Virus record (IMG/VR): IMGVR_UViG_3300027708_000083
Coordinates: 1 to 57,391 of that record
Strand: one strand, 5' to 3'
From: a virus
DNA length: 57,391 nucleotides
This document shows positions 40,546-49,033 of the stretch, piece by piece (position 1 is the stretch's first letter; each line of letters begins with the position of its first letter). The notes beneath the pieces are model-generated. The model was not told the origin of the DNA. It did not search any database and was given only the letters and a program-made list of their open reading frames with translations. Position numbers and translations under genes: made by a program.

Positions 40546-40743
40546 ATGACAGAATGGCGATTTAGAGGTTTGATGGCTATCATGGCTGTATGGTTGACAA
40601 TTTGTGTGTACAGCATTATAATATACAAGCCCCCACAGGCTATGTGCCTTAATGGTATTGTTATGGTGCCAGACAAAGGCGGAGACATGTGGGTTCAAAA
40701 GGGCCTGTGGGCCACGTACTGTATACCTGTAGATAAGGATTGA
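40546..40743 (+). CDS. Small membrane-anchored protein
   Basis: 65 residues: an N-terminal span (LMAIMAVWLTICVYSIIIY) and a 35-residue polar part with two cysteines. SD GGAG overlaps the end of the previous gene. Confidence 0.55.
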   Translation: MTEWRFRGLMAIMAVWLTICVYSIIIYKPPQAMCLNGIVMVPDKGGDMWVQKGLWATYCIPVDKD

Positions 40744-40744
40744 T

Positions 40745-41101
40745 ATGGCTGGTTGGAATACAATTCAAAGAATTCGCAATATCGAAGAAAAAATTGATCA
40801 ACTGGGCTTTAAGTTCAGCAAGAGCAAGCACAGTGATTGGTCGGAAGATCACGGTGCTCTAAGCCTTGTGCCAAAAGATCACGAATCTCTGCCAATTTAT
40901 TCACGCGATGCTGAACTGTTTGTTGGTAGTTTAGAACGACTTGAAGATTGGCTAGCCGGTGTGCGCTGGGCCCGTGAATACGACATGATGTTAAAGTTAA
41001 GCGATGAAAAGAAACGTGAAGCCGCTGAACAAAAGGAACGCAATCGCCAATTGATGCGTACACTCAAAGAAGGCAAGCGTGTGGAAGGAAGTGTAGGATG
41101 A
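40745..41101 (+). CDS. Conserved phage protein with C-terminal helix
   Basis: 118 residues. LERLEDWLAGVRWAREYDMM is a phage pattern I have seen; the C-terminus is a charged coiled helix. SD AAGG. No function known. Confidence 0.6.
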   Translation: MAGWNTIQRIRNIEEKIDQLGFKFSKSKHSDWSEDHGALSLVPKDHESLPIYSRDAELFVGSLERLEDWLAGVRWAREYDMMLKLSDEKKREAAEQKERNRQLMRTLKEGKRVEGSVG

Positions 41102-41568
41102 AAAAGATCTATTACGAAAAGATTGGATGCAAATATGTGCCTGTTGCTGAGTATGACAACGACTTCATGGACGGCTTTACCAAAGGTACTCATTTGGTTA
41201 TGAGCTACCCTGGTGGTACTAGTCGCAGGTATAACATCGACCCCAACTATGCCGCAATGATTGCCGCTGGGCGTGTAGCAGAAGATGCTATCTGCCGGGC
41301 TATCAGCAAGGCTAGTGAACTGCGCCCTAAGCAAACTCCTATCACCGTAGGGCAGAAGAAGGCCTGGGAAAAGTTGGCAAAAGAGTTTGGTGATGAGCTT
41401 TGTACACTGCATGGGCTCAGTGTACACGACTGTGCTGAAGCTGGAGTTAAAGCCATGATGTTGGAAGCCGACAAGCTGTTGTCTAACCCAACTGTACGTA
41501 AGGCATACGAAAAGTTTTTATTTGTAGCAGAATTAACGAGAGATCATAATGAGCAAAGCAAAACATAA
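41098..41568 (+). CDS. Conserved phage protein, NPxVxKAY family
   Basis: 156 residues. The C-terminal LSNPTVRKAYEKFLFVAELT is shared in outline with the proteins at 42490 and 44376. ATGA overlap with the gene before. Confidence 0.6.
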   Translation: MKKIYYEKIGCKYVPVAEYDNDFMDGFTKGTHLVMSYPGGTSRRYNIDPNYAAMIAAGRVAEDAICRAISKASELRPKQTPITVGQKKAWEKLAKEFGDELCTLHGLSVHDCAEAGVKAMMLEADKLLSNPTVRKAYEKFLFVAELTRDHNEQSKT

Positions 41569-41803
41569 GCCTTACCAATGGATTGACGGGGAGACTGCTG
41601 ATCGTATCACCAGTCTTAACCTAAAAGATTATCGTGCGTATCTTAAGAAAGAACTTAAACAGTGGAAGAAGAATCCAAAAAGTGAAGGCAATCCAGATGG
41701 TGTTTGGATGCATCCAGGAGATGTAGGTCTCAACATTCAAACTATTGCGGCACTGGATTTGATTATCAGTCACTTTGTAACTACAGAGGATGAGATAAAA
41801 TGA
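41549..41803 (+). CDS. Small conserved phage protein
   Basis: 84 residues, basic in the middle (LKKELKQWKKNPK) with a His-containing end (ALDLIISHFVTT). Overlaps genes on both sides. No function recognised. Confidence 0.6.
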   Translation: MSKAKHKPYQWIDGETADRITSLNLKDYRAYLKKELKQWKKNPKSEGNPDGVWMHPGDVGLNIQTIAALDLIISHFVTTEDEIK

Positions 41804-42006
41804 ACGAACGAATTTATGAACTTGCCGAGCAAGCTGGAGCCTATTGCGAATCACTCAGAGGTGGCGATTACAAACCGCCGGTGCTGGATCTCATGAACTT
41901 GGAAAAGTTCGCTGAGTTGATTGTGAGAGAATGTGCTGAATTGGTTGAATACAATTCAAAATGGGCAGGACGAGATATTAGAGAACATTTCGGAGTTGAA
42001 GAATGA
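41800..42006 (+). CDS. MNERI/FGV family protein, copy 1
   Basis: 68 residues: MNERIYELAEQAG, EKFAELIVRECAELV, IREHFGVEE. This conserved phage family occurs three times in this operon (also 42239 and 43618). Function unknown. Confidence 0.65.
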   Translation: MNERIYELAEQAGAYCESLRGGDYKPPVLDLMNLEKFAELIVRECAELVEYNSKWAGRDIREHFGVEE

Positions 42007-42242
42007 ACTTAGATGAATACTTTACAGCCAACAGACCCAAACCCCAATACAAGTTTGGTGATAGAGTCGAAGGCACATACAAAGGCATCCCTTATGTAGG
42101 TACAGCCTACACTGACAACATGCGTAATGAAACAGAAGGACCTATGGTGAGCATACATTTAGACTTACCTATGAAGGTTGGGTCTGAATGGCTATATTAC
42201 ATTAGGGTAGGATATCACGAGATCAAAGGATTACGAACATGA
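42003..42242 (+). CDS. Conserved small phage protein
   Basis: 79 residues: MNLDEYFTANRPKPQYKFGD, then GTYKGIPYVGTAYTDN and beta strands ending HLDLPMKVG. A small beta-barrel is likely. I recognise the pattern from other T4-like phages without a function. Confidence 0.65.
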   Translation: MNLDEYFTANRPKPQYKFGDRVEGTYKGIPYVGTAYTDNMRNETEGPMVSIHLDLPMKVGSEWLYYIRVGYHEIKGLRT

Positions 42243-42493
42243 ACGAAAGAATTAAAGAATTGATGGACCAGGCCGACTACCCTGCTCCTGAAATGGCTGG
42301 TCGTGCTCAACGGCTGGTTGAACTACTAGTCAAAGACTTTTACGACCTGTGTAACCAGGCATGGTCGTTCAACGAACGAGAAAAGAACAAAGAAGGGCTA
42401 ACTCCAGCAGAACAACTAGTATTTGCCGGTGCTATGGCACAATGTCAGAAGATGAAAGAGAACATCGAGGAACAGTTCGGAGTCAAAGAATGA
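42239..42493 (+). CDS. MNERI/FGV family protein, copy 2
   Basis: 84 residues: MNERIKELMDQA at the start and MKENIEEQFGVKE at the end, as in the paralogues at 41800 and 43618; the centre is diverged. Confidence 0.65.
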   Translation: MNERIKELMDQADYPAPEMAGRAQRLVELLVKDFYDLCNQAWSFNEREKNKEGLTPAEQLVFAGAMAQCQKMKENIEEQFGVKE

Positions 42494-42873
42494 TTAAAGG
42501 TATTATGGGTAATAAAGGTGTTACAGTCTCCGGCGGAGATGTTAGTACACCCTATATTAACAACAACAGTAGCAACCCCATACAGGGTATGATTAGACTT
42601 TGGGGCAATGACTTTCAAGTGTTTGATGGAAGCATGTGGGTACAATTGGCCAGTAGCTATGCTACTGTAAGTTTAGATCAAGACACACAGGATTTGTTAA
42701 CATGGGCACGTACACAACGCACCCTGGAACGAAATCGTGCTGTCTTAATTGAACTCAATCCTGCCCTTGAAAAAGCATACAAGGCTGTGCTACGTGCAGA
42801 AGCTAACTTTGAAATACTCAGTAAGTTTGTTGAAAATGATTTAGATGCTGAACTCAGAGAATTGGCGCCATGA
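42490..42873 (+). CDS. Conserved phage protein, NPAxxKAY family
   Basis: 127 residues. An N-terminal beta part (GSMWVQLASSYATVSL) is followed by helices with ELNPALEKAYKAVLRAEANF. Start set by ATGA overlap; a longer frame exists upstream. Confidence 0.6.
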   Translation: MIKGIMGNKGVTVSGGDVSTPYINNNSSNPIQGMIRLWGNDFQVFDGSMWVQLASSYATVSLDQDTQDLLTWARTQRTLERNRAVLIELNPALEKAYKAVLRAEANFEILSKFVENDLDAELRELAP

Positions 42874-43184
42874 ACATACTAAATCTACGGTTTGAATTAA
42901 CTAATCCATTTGATCGTTGGGATCACTTTCGTAATCTTGGATCCCTATTTGGCCGGATCAGTGAACACAAGGCTTGGGAACTGGAACACAGTTATTACAG
43001 TCCGTTATTGATAGATATTGACGCCAAATGGACACATAGAACAGATCATGCAGGCATAGAGATTGGCATTGGCTTGTTAGGCTACGGTGTTAGTTTTCGA
43101 ATTTACGATAACCGTCATTGGAATCACACTACTAACAGTTGGGAAGAGCACGACTTCGATGAGTACTTTAAAACTAACAGTTAG
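42870..43184 (+). CDS. Conserved phage protein
   Basis: 104 residues: GSLFGRISEHKAWELEHSYY, LIDIDAKWTHRTDHAGIEI, GYGVSFRIYDNRHWN. A pattern widespread in phages and plasmids, function unknown to me. Confidence 0.65.
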   Translation: MNILNLRFELTNPFDRWDHFRNLGSLFGRISEHKAWELEHSYYSPLLIDIDAKWTHRTDHAGIEIGIGLLGYGVSFRIYDNRHWNHTTNSWEEHDFDEYFKTNS

Positions 43185-43407
43185 CCAATGGCAACGGATC
43201 CGTGTTGACTTACACTCCCATCATTCAAAGTCAGTGTTTATGCTCAAACATAAAATGAAACAAGAGTTAGGGTTTACCGTGCGTGAACATAATGAATGGG
43301 TTATCAAACCAGACGGCGGATATGGCGATCATTCAATCCGTCTTGATTTCTACAACGAAAGAAAGTATACTATGTTTCTACTCAAATATTCGGAGTATTT
43401 AAAATGA
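43159..43407 (+). CDS. Small phage protein, related to the WF-LxW family
   Basis: 82 residues, basic in the middle, ending LDFYNERKYTMFLLKYSEY, a degenerate form of the recurring C-terminal motif. Start overlaps the preceding gene by 26 bases. Confidence 0.55.
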   Translation: MSTLKLTVSQWQRIRVDLHSHHSKSVFMLKHKMKQELGFTVREHNEWVIKPDGGYGDHSIRLDFYNERKYTMFLLKYSEYLK

Positions 43408-43616
43408 ACGATATACAACGTATTATAGACGAGAATAATAGTCTCAAAGAAGAACTCAAACGATTGTACGGGGTTGAGCGACCATTCATCTGCGGTGTTG
43501 CAGGAGATAAGGGAGCAGATGATCTGAATGAATACATTCTAGTTTGCCCAATGTACGGAGCAGATGGATTTGCTATGTATAAAAAGCACAAAGATTACTC
43601 AGCACCGGAATATTGA
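43404..43616 (+). CDS. Conserved small phage protein
   Basis: 70 residues: a helix (IIDENNSLKEELKRLYG) then RPFICGVAGDKGADDLNEYI, a pattern recurring in phages. ATGA overlap with the gene before. Confidence 0.6.
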   Translation: MNDIQRIIDENNSLKEELKRLYGVERPFICGVAGDKGADDLNEYILVCPMYGADGFAMYKKHKDYSAPEY

Positions 43617-43617
43617 T

Positions 43618-43860
43618 ATGAACGAACAAATTAAAAAACTTTCTGTAGAAGCTGGATTAGATATTGCTACTAACAGCGTTGGTATGCCTATCATTGTTAC
43701 CACTAAAGATGGAAAACTAACAGATCCGAATGAAGCAATACAACGATTCGCTGAGTTATTGATTAATGATTGTACCGGAGCAATAGAGCAGTTTGCAATG
43801 ATGCAGGTTCCACCTGCAATGATTACAGGGTTAGTTAAAAAGAAGTATGGAGTAGTATAA
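43618..43860 (+). CDS. MNERI/FGV family protein, copy 3
   Basis: 80 residues: MNEQIKKLSVEAG at the start and VKKKYGVV at the end, with FAELLINDCTGAI in the middle. Diverged paralogue of the proteins at 41800 and 42239. Confidence 0.6.
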   Translation: MNEQIKKLSVEAGLDIATNSVGMPIIVTTKDGKLTDPNEAIQRFAELLINDCTGAIEQFAMMQVPPAMITGLVKKKYGVV

Positions 43861-44078
43861 TGGAACAGGTACGAGTTGGCATGTGGAAGTTACCTGGAAT
43901 TAAATTCCAGCCTAGTATATCAGATGAGGTAGTTGCTGAGATGGATAACTGGGCCAAAGAAAATCATTGTGGCATGTGCATGGGCCCTGGCTTCTGGTCA
44001 TTTAAAAATGAAGCCCAGCGTGATTGGTTTATCTTACGATGGAGTGATGAGTTTCCAAAAGAGAAACAAGATGACTAG
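43860..44078 (+). CDS. WF-LxW family small protein
   Basis: 72 residues with CGMCMGPGFWSFKNEAQRDW then FILRWSDE. Starts on the last base of the previous stop. Function unknown. Confidence 0.6.
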   Translation: MEQVRVGMWKLPGIKFQPSISDEVVAEMDNWAKENHCGMCMGPGFWSFKNEAQRDWFILRWSDEFPKEKQDD

Positions 44079-44379
44079 TCTAGTAGGAAGACAAATGGGC
44101 AAGAGTTATGTTAATAGCATAATGCAAGGATGGTATGCAAGTATGCGAGAAAAATACACACCTACAATTAAATGGCAACGTTTGCCCGGACTTAAACTGC
44201 AAGCCTATACAGATCAAGTAGGTCCACGTGGATTTGAACGTGGGCTTAATGAAACAGATATGGATCCTGTACAAGCATGGACTGATGAATGTCGTTGTGG
44301 TACACGTATGAGCTTTAATGTTTGGAAGTTTAAAAGTGAAAAGCAAATCACCATGTTCTTAATTAGGTGGGCATCATGA
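44071..44379 (+). CDS. WF-LxW family protein
   Basis: 102 residues: GTRMSFNVWKFKSEKQITMF then LIRWAS at the end. Start chosen at the overlap with the gene before (8 bases). Confidence 0.55.
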   Translation: MTSLVGRQMGKSYVNSIMQGWYASMREKYTPTIKWQRLPGLKLQAYTDQVGPRGFERGLNETDMDPVQAWTDECRCGTRMSFNVWKFKSEKQITMFLIRWAS

Positions 44380-44756
44380 GACACCCTAACCTCAAACATA
44401 GAGACAACGCTGGAGACTTGGAGTATTTTATTTCCAAGTTCGAATGCCGTGTGGAAGACAGTCGCGAGTACAATCAATATGTGAGACCAGCACCTTACTA
44501 TCGTGATGTTTGCTCCAGTGACGATTGGCGAATGGAAACCAAGATTACTCCCATGAAAGCCATACATTTGACTTCGGACAACTTGGCAAGGCTTGTGGCA
44601 GAACAGGAACACATACAACATCTCAGTGCCGATGCTGAGTATGGCAAGAAGTGCTGGGATCACGAACGCAGAGACCGCATAGTACGTGAATCAAATCCCG
44701 CAGTAGACAAAGCCTATCAAAAGTACGTGATGCTTTTGGAGTTGGCACGTAAATGA
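44376..44756 (+). CDS. Conserved phage protein, NPAVxKAY family
   Basis: 126 residues ending VRESNPAVDKAYQKYVMLLE. Start from the ATGA overlap with the previous gene. Function unknown. Confidence 0.6.
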   Translation: MRHPNLKHRDNAGDLEYFISKFECRVEDSREYNQYVRPAPYYRDVCSSDDWRMETKITPMKAIHLTSDNLARLVAEQEHIQHLSADAEYGKKCWDHERRDRIVRESNPAVDKAYQKYVMLLELARK

Positions 44757-45073
44757 ATTACAGTCCGGAGGTAATGGCCAATATGGGTAAATGGGTAGAA
44801 AGTCAAACTTATATATTAGAAAAAGAAATGATAGAAGCCAAGGCTAAAGAAATGTCAGATGAGATTGACAGAGAAGTGCTTTGGGGAATGTTACAAGGCA
44901 TAGGATGGACCCGTGTTATGTTGCCTCGATTGATAGATAATCATCATGCTATCGATATCTCCTATTGGCTAGAGGAGAACTGTAAAAAAACCTACGAACG
45001 CAATGGCCGTGACTTTTTATTTGAGTGCGCCAAAGATTCCAATTGGTTTCGACTACGCTGGGGAACTGTATGA
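44753..45073 (+). CDS. WF-LxW family protein
   Basis: 106 residues: a charged N-terminal helix and FECAKDSNWFRLRWGTV at the C-terminus. ATGA overlaps at both ends. Confidence 0.6.
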   Translation: MNYSPEVMANMGKWVESQTYILEKEMIEAKAKEMSDEIDREVLWGMLQGIGWTRVMLPRLIDNHHAIDISYWLEENCKKTYERNGRDFLFECAKDSNWFRLRWGTV

Positions 45074-45234
45074 CACATGAATACCATTGTGTGCATGTGG
45101 ACAAGGTTCCTACATACATACTAGCATGGATGGTAGAAACATTTGGGCCAGCAGGCACCCGCTGGTGGCATAACAATAACAAAATCTATTTCAGAGATGA
45201 ACGAGATTGGATTTGGTTTGAATTAAGGACATAA
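45070..45234 (+). CDS. WF-LxW family short protein
   Basis: 54 residues; GPAGTRWWHNNNKIYFRDER then DWIWFELRT. The shortest family member in this operon. Confidence 0.55.
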   Translation: MTHEYHCVHVDKVPTYILAWMVETFGPAGTRWWHNNNKIYFRDERDWIWFELRT

Positions 45235-46040
45235 TGAAAAAAATACTATTACTATTATTATTTTGTACGTCAGCACACGCTCAGCAAGGTAGTTATGCGC
45301 TATACGATTATGATAATCTTGAGTATCAAGTATCGTATAATGCAACCGAAGTAAGACCTATTGCCAGTATTACCAAACTGTTTACAGCTATTACTGTATT
45401 GAGAAGTGGTGCTGATCTCACTGAAAAGGTACGAGTTAAAGGCAAGAGCAATGGTCGCTTCCCTAATGGCATGCTGGTTCCTAGGAACGATCTAATGAAG
45501 GCCATGCTGATATCTAGTGATAATCGTGCGGCTGAAACACTGGCCAACACATATCCCGGAGGGTTTGATGTGTTCATCCGAGATGCTAATGCTTATATAC
45601 GGGGGCGTGGTCTCATACAAACTTCAATAGAAGAACCTACAGGACTATCTCAAAACAATGTCAGCACAGCCGCAGAGCTGGTCAGTTTTCTTGGTTCTAT
45701 AAGAAATAATGAAGCTATTCGAAATTACGCAGATGATAAAACGGCAGAGATCCTAATACCAAAAGGTAAGAAGTTTATACACATTCGATTGCATAATACT
45801 AATCCCAGTATCTTTAAATTTGATAACATCCTGATCAGCAAGACCGGATTTACCAATCCAGCAGGTCGTTGTGTAATAATGCTAGTAGAGAAGGAGCATA
45901 GATACTATGCCATAGTTGTACTGGGACAACAGACTATTAAAACTCGAAGTGAGATTGCCAATGAGTTGATCACTGCTAGTCCATTGCCACCAAAGGCAAC
46001 AACCGTAGCCGATCCTATTGTATTCGAAAGTGCCATGTGA
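45234..46040 (+). CDS. D-alanyl-D-alanine carboxypeptidase/endopeptidase (S11)
   Basis: 268 residues with a signal peptide (LLLLLFCTSAHA). All three penicillin-binding motifs are intact: Ser45-x-x-Lys48 (SITK), Ser95-Asp-Asn97 (SDN), and Lys203-Thr-Gly (KTG). Length and layout fit PBP7/DacA-type low-mass enzymes without a C-terminal anchor domain. It would trim or cut peptidoglycan peptides in the periplasm. Starts on the last base of the previous stop. Confidence 0.88.
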   Translation: MKKILLLLLFCTSAHAQQGSYALYDYDNLEYQVSYNATEVRPIASITKLFTAITVLRSGADLTEKVRVKGKSNGRFPNGMLVPRNDLMKAMLISSDNRAAETLANTYPGGFDVFIRDANAYIRGRGLIQTSIEEPTGLSQNNVSTAAELVSFLGSIRNNEAIRNYADDKTAEILIPKGKKFIHIRLHNTNPSIFKFDNILISKTGFTNPAGRCVIMLVEKEHRYYAIVVLGQQTIKTRSEIANELITASPLPPKATTVADPIVFESAM

Positions 46041-46456
46041 AAGATACTGTAGTACCACTACCTAACGGAGACTTTACCTCTACCCGTTGGCTCAAAGACC
46101 ATTATTATAATAAAGGATATATGGGTCAAACAAAAAGAGTTAAGCTAAACAAATTTATGTTGATAGAAGATCGAGTACACGAAGTGCATAGTGTTATAGT
46201 ATATAGATTCAAAATGGGTGATGTTGAAGATCCGGACCTTTATGCCGCGCAGCCACTTTGGGAATGGCAATCTAGTGAAATGGGCAAATGGGTGATGGAA
46301 CGTAGTGTAGAAACACCCGTGTGGCATAGACAAACTAGTCCACATCAATATCATACCGAATATGCTGTACAAGCCTGGCTCAAGGGAGTAGATTATTCAT
46401 TTTGGGTGCTAAAATGGGGTAATCAAGTTGACAAGGATACTGTTATTAGTGTATAA
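46037..46456 (+). CDS. Conserved phage protein
   Basis: 139 residues from a GTG start that overlaps the DD-peptidase stop. FMLIEDRVHEVHSVIVYRFK, DVEDPDLYAAQPLWEWQSSE and WVMERSVETPVWHRQ are a pattern recurring in phages; ends VDYSFWVLKWGN, like the WF-LxW motif. Function unknown. Confidence 0.65.
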   Translation: MKDTVVPLPNGDFTSTRWLKDHYYNKGYMGQTKRVKLNKFMLIEDRVHEVHSVIVYRFKMGDVEDPDLYAAQPLWEWQSSEMGKWVMERSVETPVWHRQTSPHQYHTEYAVQAWLKGVDYSFWVLKWGNQVDKDTVISV

Positions 46457-46457
46457 T
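46428..46457 (+). promoter_or_regulatory. Sigma70-type promoter (18-bp spacer)
   Basis: TTGACA, 18 bp, TATAAT, the one exception to the 17-bp rule; reads into the SWIM gene. Confidence 0.75.
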
Positions 46458-46489
46458 ATGTTATGTTCAACTAGTTTGGAAAGCGTATT

Positions 46490-46819
46490 ATGCAGGCAGT
46501 CATTGAAACCACAGGTGGATTATTTCCCGCCCACACATATCTTTTGGACAGCAACAATCTAGTTGCCTATATCAAACGAGGCGAAACTGTTCCTTTTTAC
46601 TTTAAACAGCCAATCAAAGGTTTTGACCGGCGCGGTAGAACTTTTGAAAAGACAGATGACAGTTTGTTTACACAGACTCAACAACCCGCAGGTACTATCG
46701 AAGTCAAGGGTAGTAAAGGTGAAACATATACAGTTGACACAGAATCTCAAACTTGTACCTGCCCTGGATACACATTCCGTGGTGCTTGCAAACATGTAAA
46801 AGAATTGGTCTCTGCATAG
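46490..46819 (+). CDS. SWIM zinc-finger protein
   Basis: 109 residues. CTCPGYTFRGACKHVKEL is a SWIM motif (C-x-C-x(n)-C-x-H), a nucleic-acid- or protein-binding zinc finger. The N-terminal 75 residues are beta-rich with no match. Confidence 0.75.
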   Translation: MQAVIETTGGLFPAHTYLLDSNNLVAYIKRGETVPFYFKQPIKGFDRRGRTFEKTDDSLFTQTQQPAGTIEVKGSKGETYTVDTESQTCTCPGYTFRGACKHVKELVSA

Positions 46820-46822
46820 AGC

Positions 46823-46830
46823 GTTAAATA
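46823..46830 (+). promoter_or_regulatory. Late box at a leaderless start, with hairpin
   Basis: GTTAAATA, CTGTT, ATG. TGCATA (46813-46818) pairs with TATGCA (46835-46840), burying the ATG in read-through RNA. Confidence 0.55.
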
Positions 46831-46835
46831 CTGTT

Positions 46836-47750
46836 ATGCATACAGACTCATTAGAAACGTTAATAACTAACGAAAAATATCAACAAAAGTTTGGGGCACA
46901 TAGCCAAGTGCCTCCTATTGACGAAAGAATGACCTACAATGGATTGATCTCTCGTCAGCTGACTAGAAAAACTTGTAGACATTTCAAACCTGATCCGATT
47001 GATAATGCAACCATAGAACTAATGGTAGCTGGATCTCAGTGTAGCCCAACCAGTGGTATGCTACAGACCTATAGTGTATTGGCATTGACGACCAAGGAAG
47101 AAAAAGACAAGCTGTTTGCACACGATTGGAATAGAGGTATTATAGGCGGTGTTGATAGCCACAATCTACGAGTTTACTATGAATGTCCAGTATTTTTAAT
47201 TTGGATAGCTGATTTGCACAGAACTGAAGTGTTGCTGACAGAAGCTCTAGACAACGAACTGCATGATACCAATTGCATTGATTTTTTGTCCTCTGCTGAA
47301 ATTAATCTTAAATCAGTTATTGATACGGCTATTGTGGCACAGAGTTTCTGTATGATTGCTGAAAGCTACGGATATGGTACTATGTATTGTGGGGCTATTA
47401 GACAAATTAATCCTAGACATTTTCAAGAGCAGTATGGTATGCCGCACTATTGCGTGCCTTTGTTTGGTATGGCTTTGGGAATACCGGATACGATAAATGG
47501 TGCCGGGGCGATCACTAAACCTAGAATGCCTACTGCAAACATTCTCCATTTTGGAAGTTACAATCCTATTACTGGCAAGGCCGATTTAGGTGGATATAAT
47601 GAATGGCATTCCGATGGCATTAAACAAGGTGCTTATAAGAGTGGCGATCATCTTACATTTGTTCAAAGGTTAGTTGAACGATTTCATATCAGTCCCGCAA
47701 AGACTTTGATAGGTGATTTTTTTAAGAAAATGGGTTTTGAATTCAAATAA
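46836..47750 (+). CDS. Nitroreductase-family flavoprotein
   Basis: 304 residues. RKTCRHFKPDPIDNATIELM, GSQCSPTSGMLQTY and ESYGYGTMYCGAIRQ fit the FMN-dependent nitroreductase fold (NfsA-like). Substrate unknown; could reduce quinones or flavins, or detoxify. No SD. Confidence 0.75.
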   Translation: MHTDSLETLITNEKYQQKFGAHSQVPPIDERMTYNGLISRQLTRKTCRHFKPDPIDNATIELMVAGSQCSPTSGMLQTYSVLALTTKEEKDKLFAHDWNRGIIGGVDSHNLRVYYECPVFLIWIADLHRTEVLLTEALDNELHDTNCIDFLSSAEINLKSVIDTAIVAQSFCMIAESYGYGTMYCGAIRQINPRHFQEQYGMPHYCVPLFGMALGIPDTINGAGAITKPRMPTANILHFGSYNPITGKADLGGYNEWHSDGIKQGAYKSGDHLTFVQRLVERFHISPAKTLIGDFFKKMGFEFK

Positions 47751-47761
47751 AGGAAAGAAAA

Positions 47762-47995
47762 ATGCAAGTTAGAGTAAAAGAAAACGCAGAAGAATTTGGT
47801 AAATGTGGTTGTGGCCGCAGTCCAACAGGCAAATGTATTGGCTGGCACGGACTCACAGAAGAAATGTATCAGCATCAAAAAATGCTGTGGTTGGAAGAAG
47901 AAATGAAAAAAGATCACGAGCTTGAAGAATACAAACGTCAAGCACAAGAAACTTGGAGTGACAGTTGTACCACACCCCGAAAGGAACAAGAATGA
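47762..47995 (+). CDS. CDGSH-like iron-sulfur protein
   Basis: 77 residues. [15 protein letters not shown] gives C-x-C-x7-C-x3-H, one residue shorter than mitoNEET-type CDGSH and with Ile in place of Asp. It probably binds a [2Fe-2S] cluster. The rest is a charged helix. SD AAAGGAAAG. Confidence 0.6.
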   Translation: MQVRVKENAEEFGKCGCGRSPTGKCIGWHGLTEEMYQHQKMLWLEEEMKKDHELEEYKRQAQETWSDSCTTPRKEQE

Positions 47996-48291
47996 ATTGG
48001 TTAAAATTAAAATTACGTAACTGGGTAATGAGTGCCCAAGACGAACCCGAACAGATCTATTCAAATTCTAAAGTGAGCCACGGCATGAATACGGTTAGTA
48101 CACGTGATGTTGGTAGTGATCCTACGCTACAGTTCAAAGTGTACAATGCCATTGGTGGCAAGGTAGTAGAGTTTAGCCGATACGACCGCATGAAAGATCG
48201 ACACTTCCACGATATCTACATTATTGGCAAAAATGAAGACTTTGGTCAGAAGATTGCCAAAATTGCCATGCTTGAAGTGTTGAAAGATTGA
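47992..48291 (+). CDS. Conserved phage protein
   Basis: 99 residues: [52 protein letters not shown] pattern recurring in T4-like phages, function unknown. Start set by ATGA overlap. Confidence 0.65.
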   Translation: MNWLKLKLRNWVMSAQDEPEQIYSNSKVSHGMNTVSTRDVGSDPTLQFKVYNAIGGKVVEFSRYDRMKDRHFHDIYIIGKNEDFGQKIAKIAMLEVLKD

Positions 48292-48298
48292 TTAAATA
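48291..48298 (+). promoter_or_regulatory. Late box
   Basis: ATTAAATA, 22 bases before the gene at 48320. Confidence 0.5.
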
Positions 48299-48319
48299 AC
48301 TTACCTAGAGAGAACTCAA

Positions 48320-48670
48320 ATGGAATATATTTCTTACCTTGCAGTTGCCGTTGTGGCTTTTTGGATTGGCGGGCACTGGAAGGCCTACCAGATCATGCAA
48401 AACTTGATCAGTCGCCCAGACGACATGATTAAACTGATTACCAAACTAAAAGAGCTGAATGATGAAGTCGAAGCTGACAATACCCTGCCCGATGATGCTG
48501 TAGAATTGACTTTGGAAAACGTAGGCGATCAAGTCTATGCCTACAACAAGTCCACAGGGCAGTTTTTGGCTCAAGCTGGCAGTGTTTATCAAGTGGCTAT
48601 CCTAGCGGCTAAACAATGCGGCAAGACCGTTTGGCATCCTGATCTCAAGCAAGACAGCCAAACAGCTTGA
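48320..48670 (+). CDS. Membrane-anchored conserved phage protein
   Basis: 116 residues: an N-terminal span (YLAVAVVAFWIGGHW) then a soluble part (VGDQVYAYNKSTGQFLAQAG). SD AGAGAGAAC is weak. Function unknown. Confidence 0.6.
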   Translation: MEYISYLAVAVVAFWIGGHWKAYQIMQNLISRPDDMIKLITKLKELNDEVEADNTLPDDAVELTLENVGDQVYAYNKSTGQFLAQAGSVYQVAILAAKQCGKTVWHPDLKQDSQTA

Positions 48671-48695
48671 GTTTGTCAGGGCATTTTGCTATACT
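48667..48695 (+). promoter_or_regulatory. Sigma70-type promoter
   Basis: TTGAGT, 17 bp, TATACT upstream of the gene at 48740; the -35 overlaps the end of the previous gene. Confidence 0.7.
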
Positions 48696-48739
48696 AGATA
48701 TAGCTGTTTAATTACAGCATAATCTAAAGGAAACACAAA

Positions 48740-49012
48740 ATGAAATTCATTTCAAAAGAAACTAAGACCTACAAGTTGTTCAATGCCCTGTACAATGGCG
48801 AAAAGGTAACTGGTGCCCAAGCTGAAAAGCGTTTTGGTATCAAGAACATTGCTGCCGAAGCTTCACGTATTCGTCAATCAGGCTATGCTGTCTACAGCAA
48901 GAGCCGTGTTGCTGGTAACGGTGTTACAGTCACTGAATACGAAATGGGCAATGCCAGCCGCGAAATCATCGCACTGGGCTACAAGGCCAAAGCAATGGGT
49001 ATCACTCTTTAA
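48740..49012 (+). CDS. Winged-helix-like small protein
   Basis: 90 residues: KLFNALYNGEKVTGAQAEKR, FGIKNIAAEASRIRQSGYAV, then a beta hairpin. This helix-turn-helix plus wing layout suggests DNA binding; own promoter and terminator fit a phage regulator. Similar proteins occur in T4-like phages. Confidence 0.65.
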   Translation: MKFISKETKTYKLFNALYNGEKVTGAQAEKRFGIKNIAAEASRIRQSGYAVYSKSRVAGNGVTVTEYEMGNASREIIALGYKAKAMGITL

Positions 49013-49033
49013 TTAGAGCTTGCCCAAACAATC

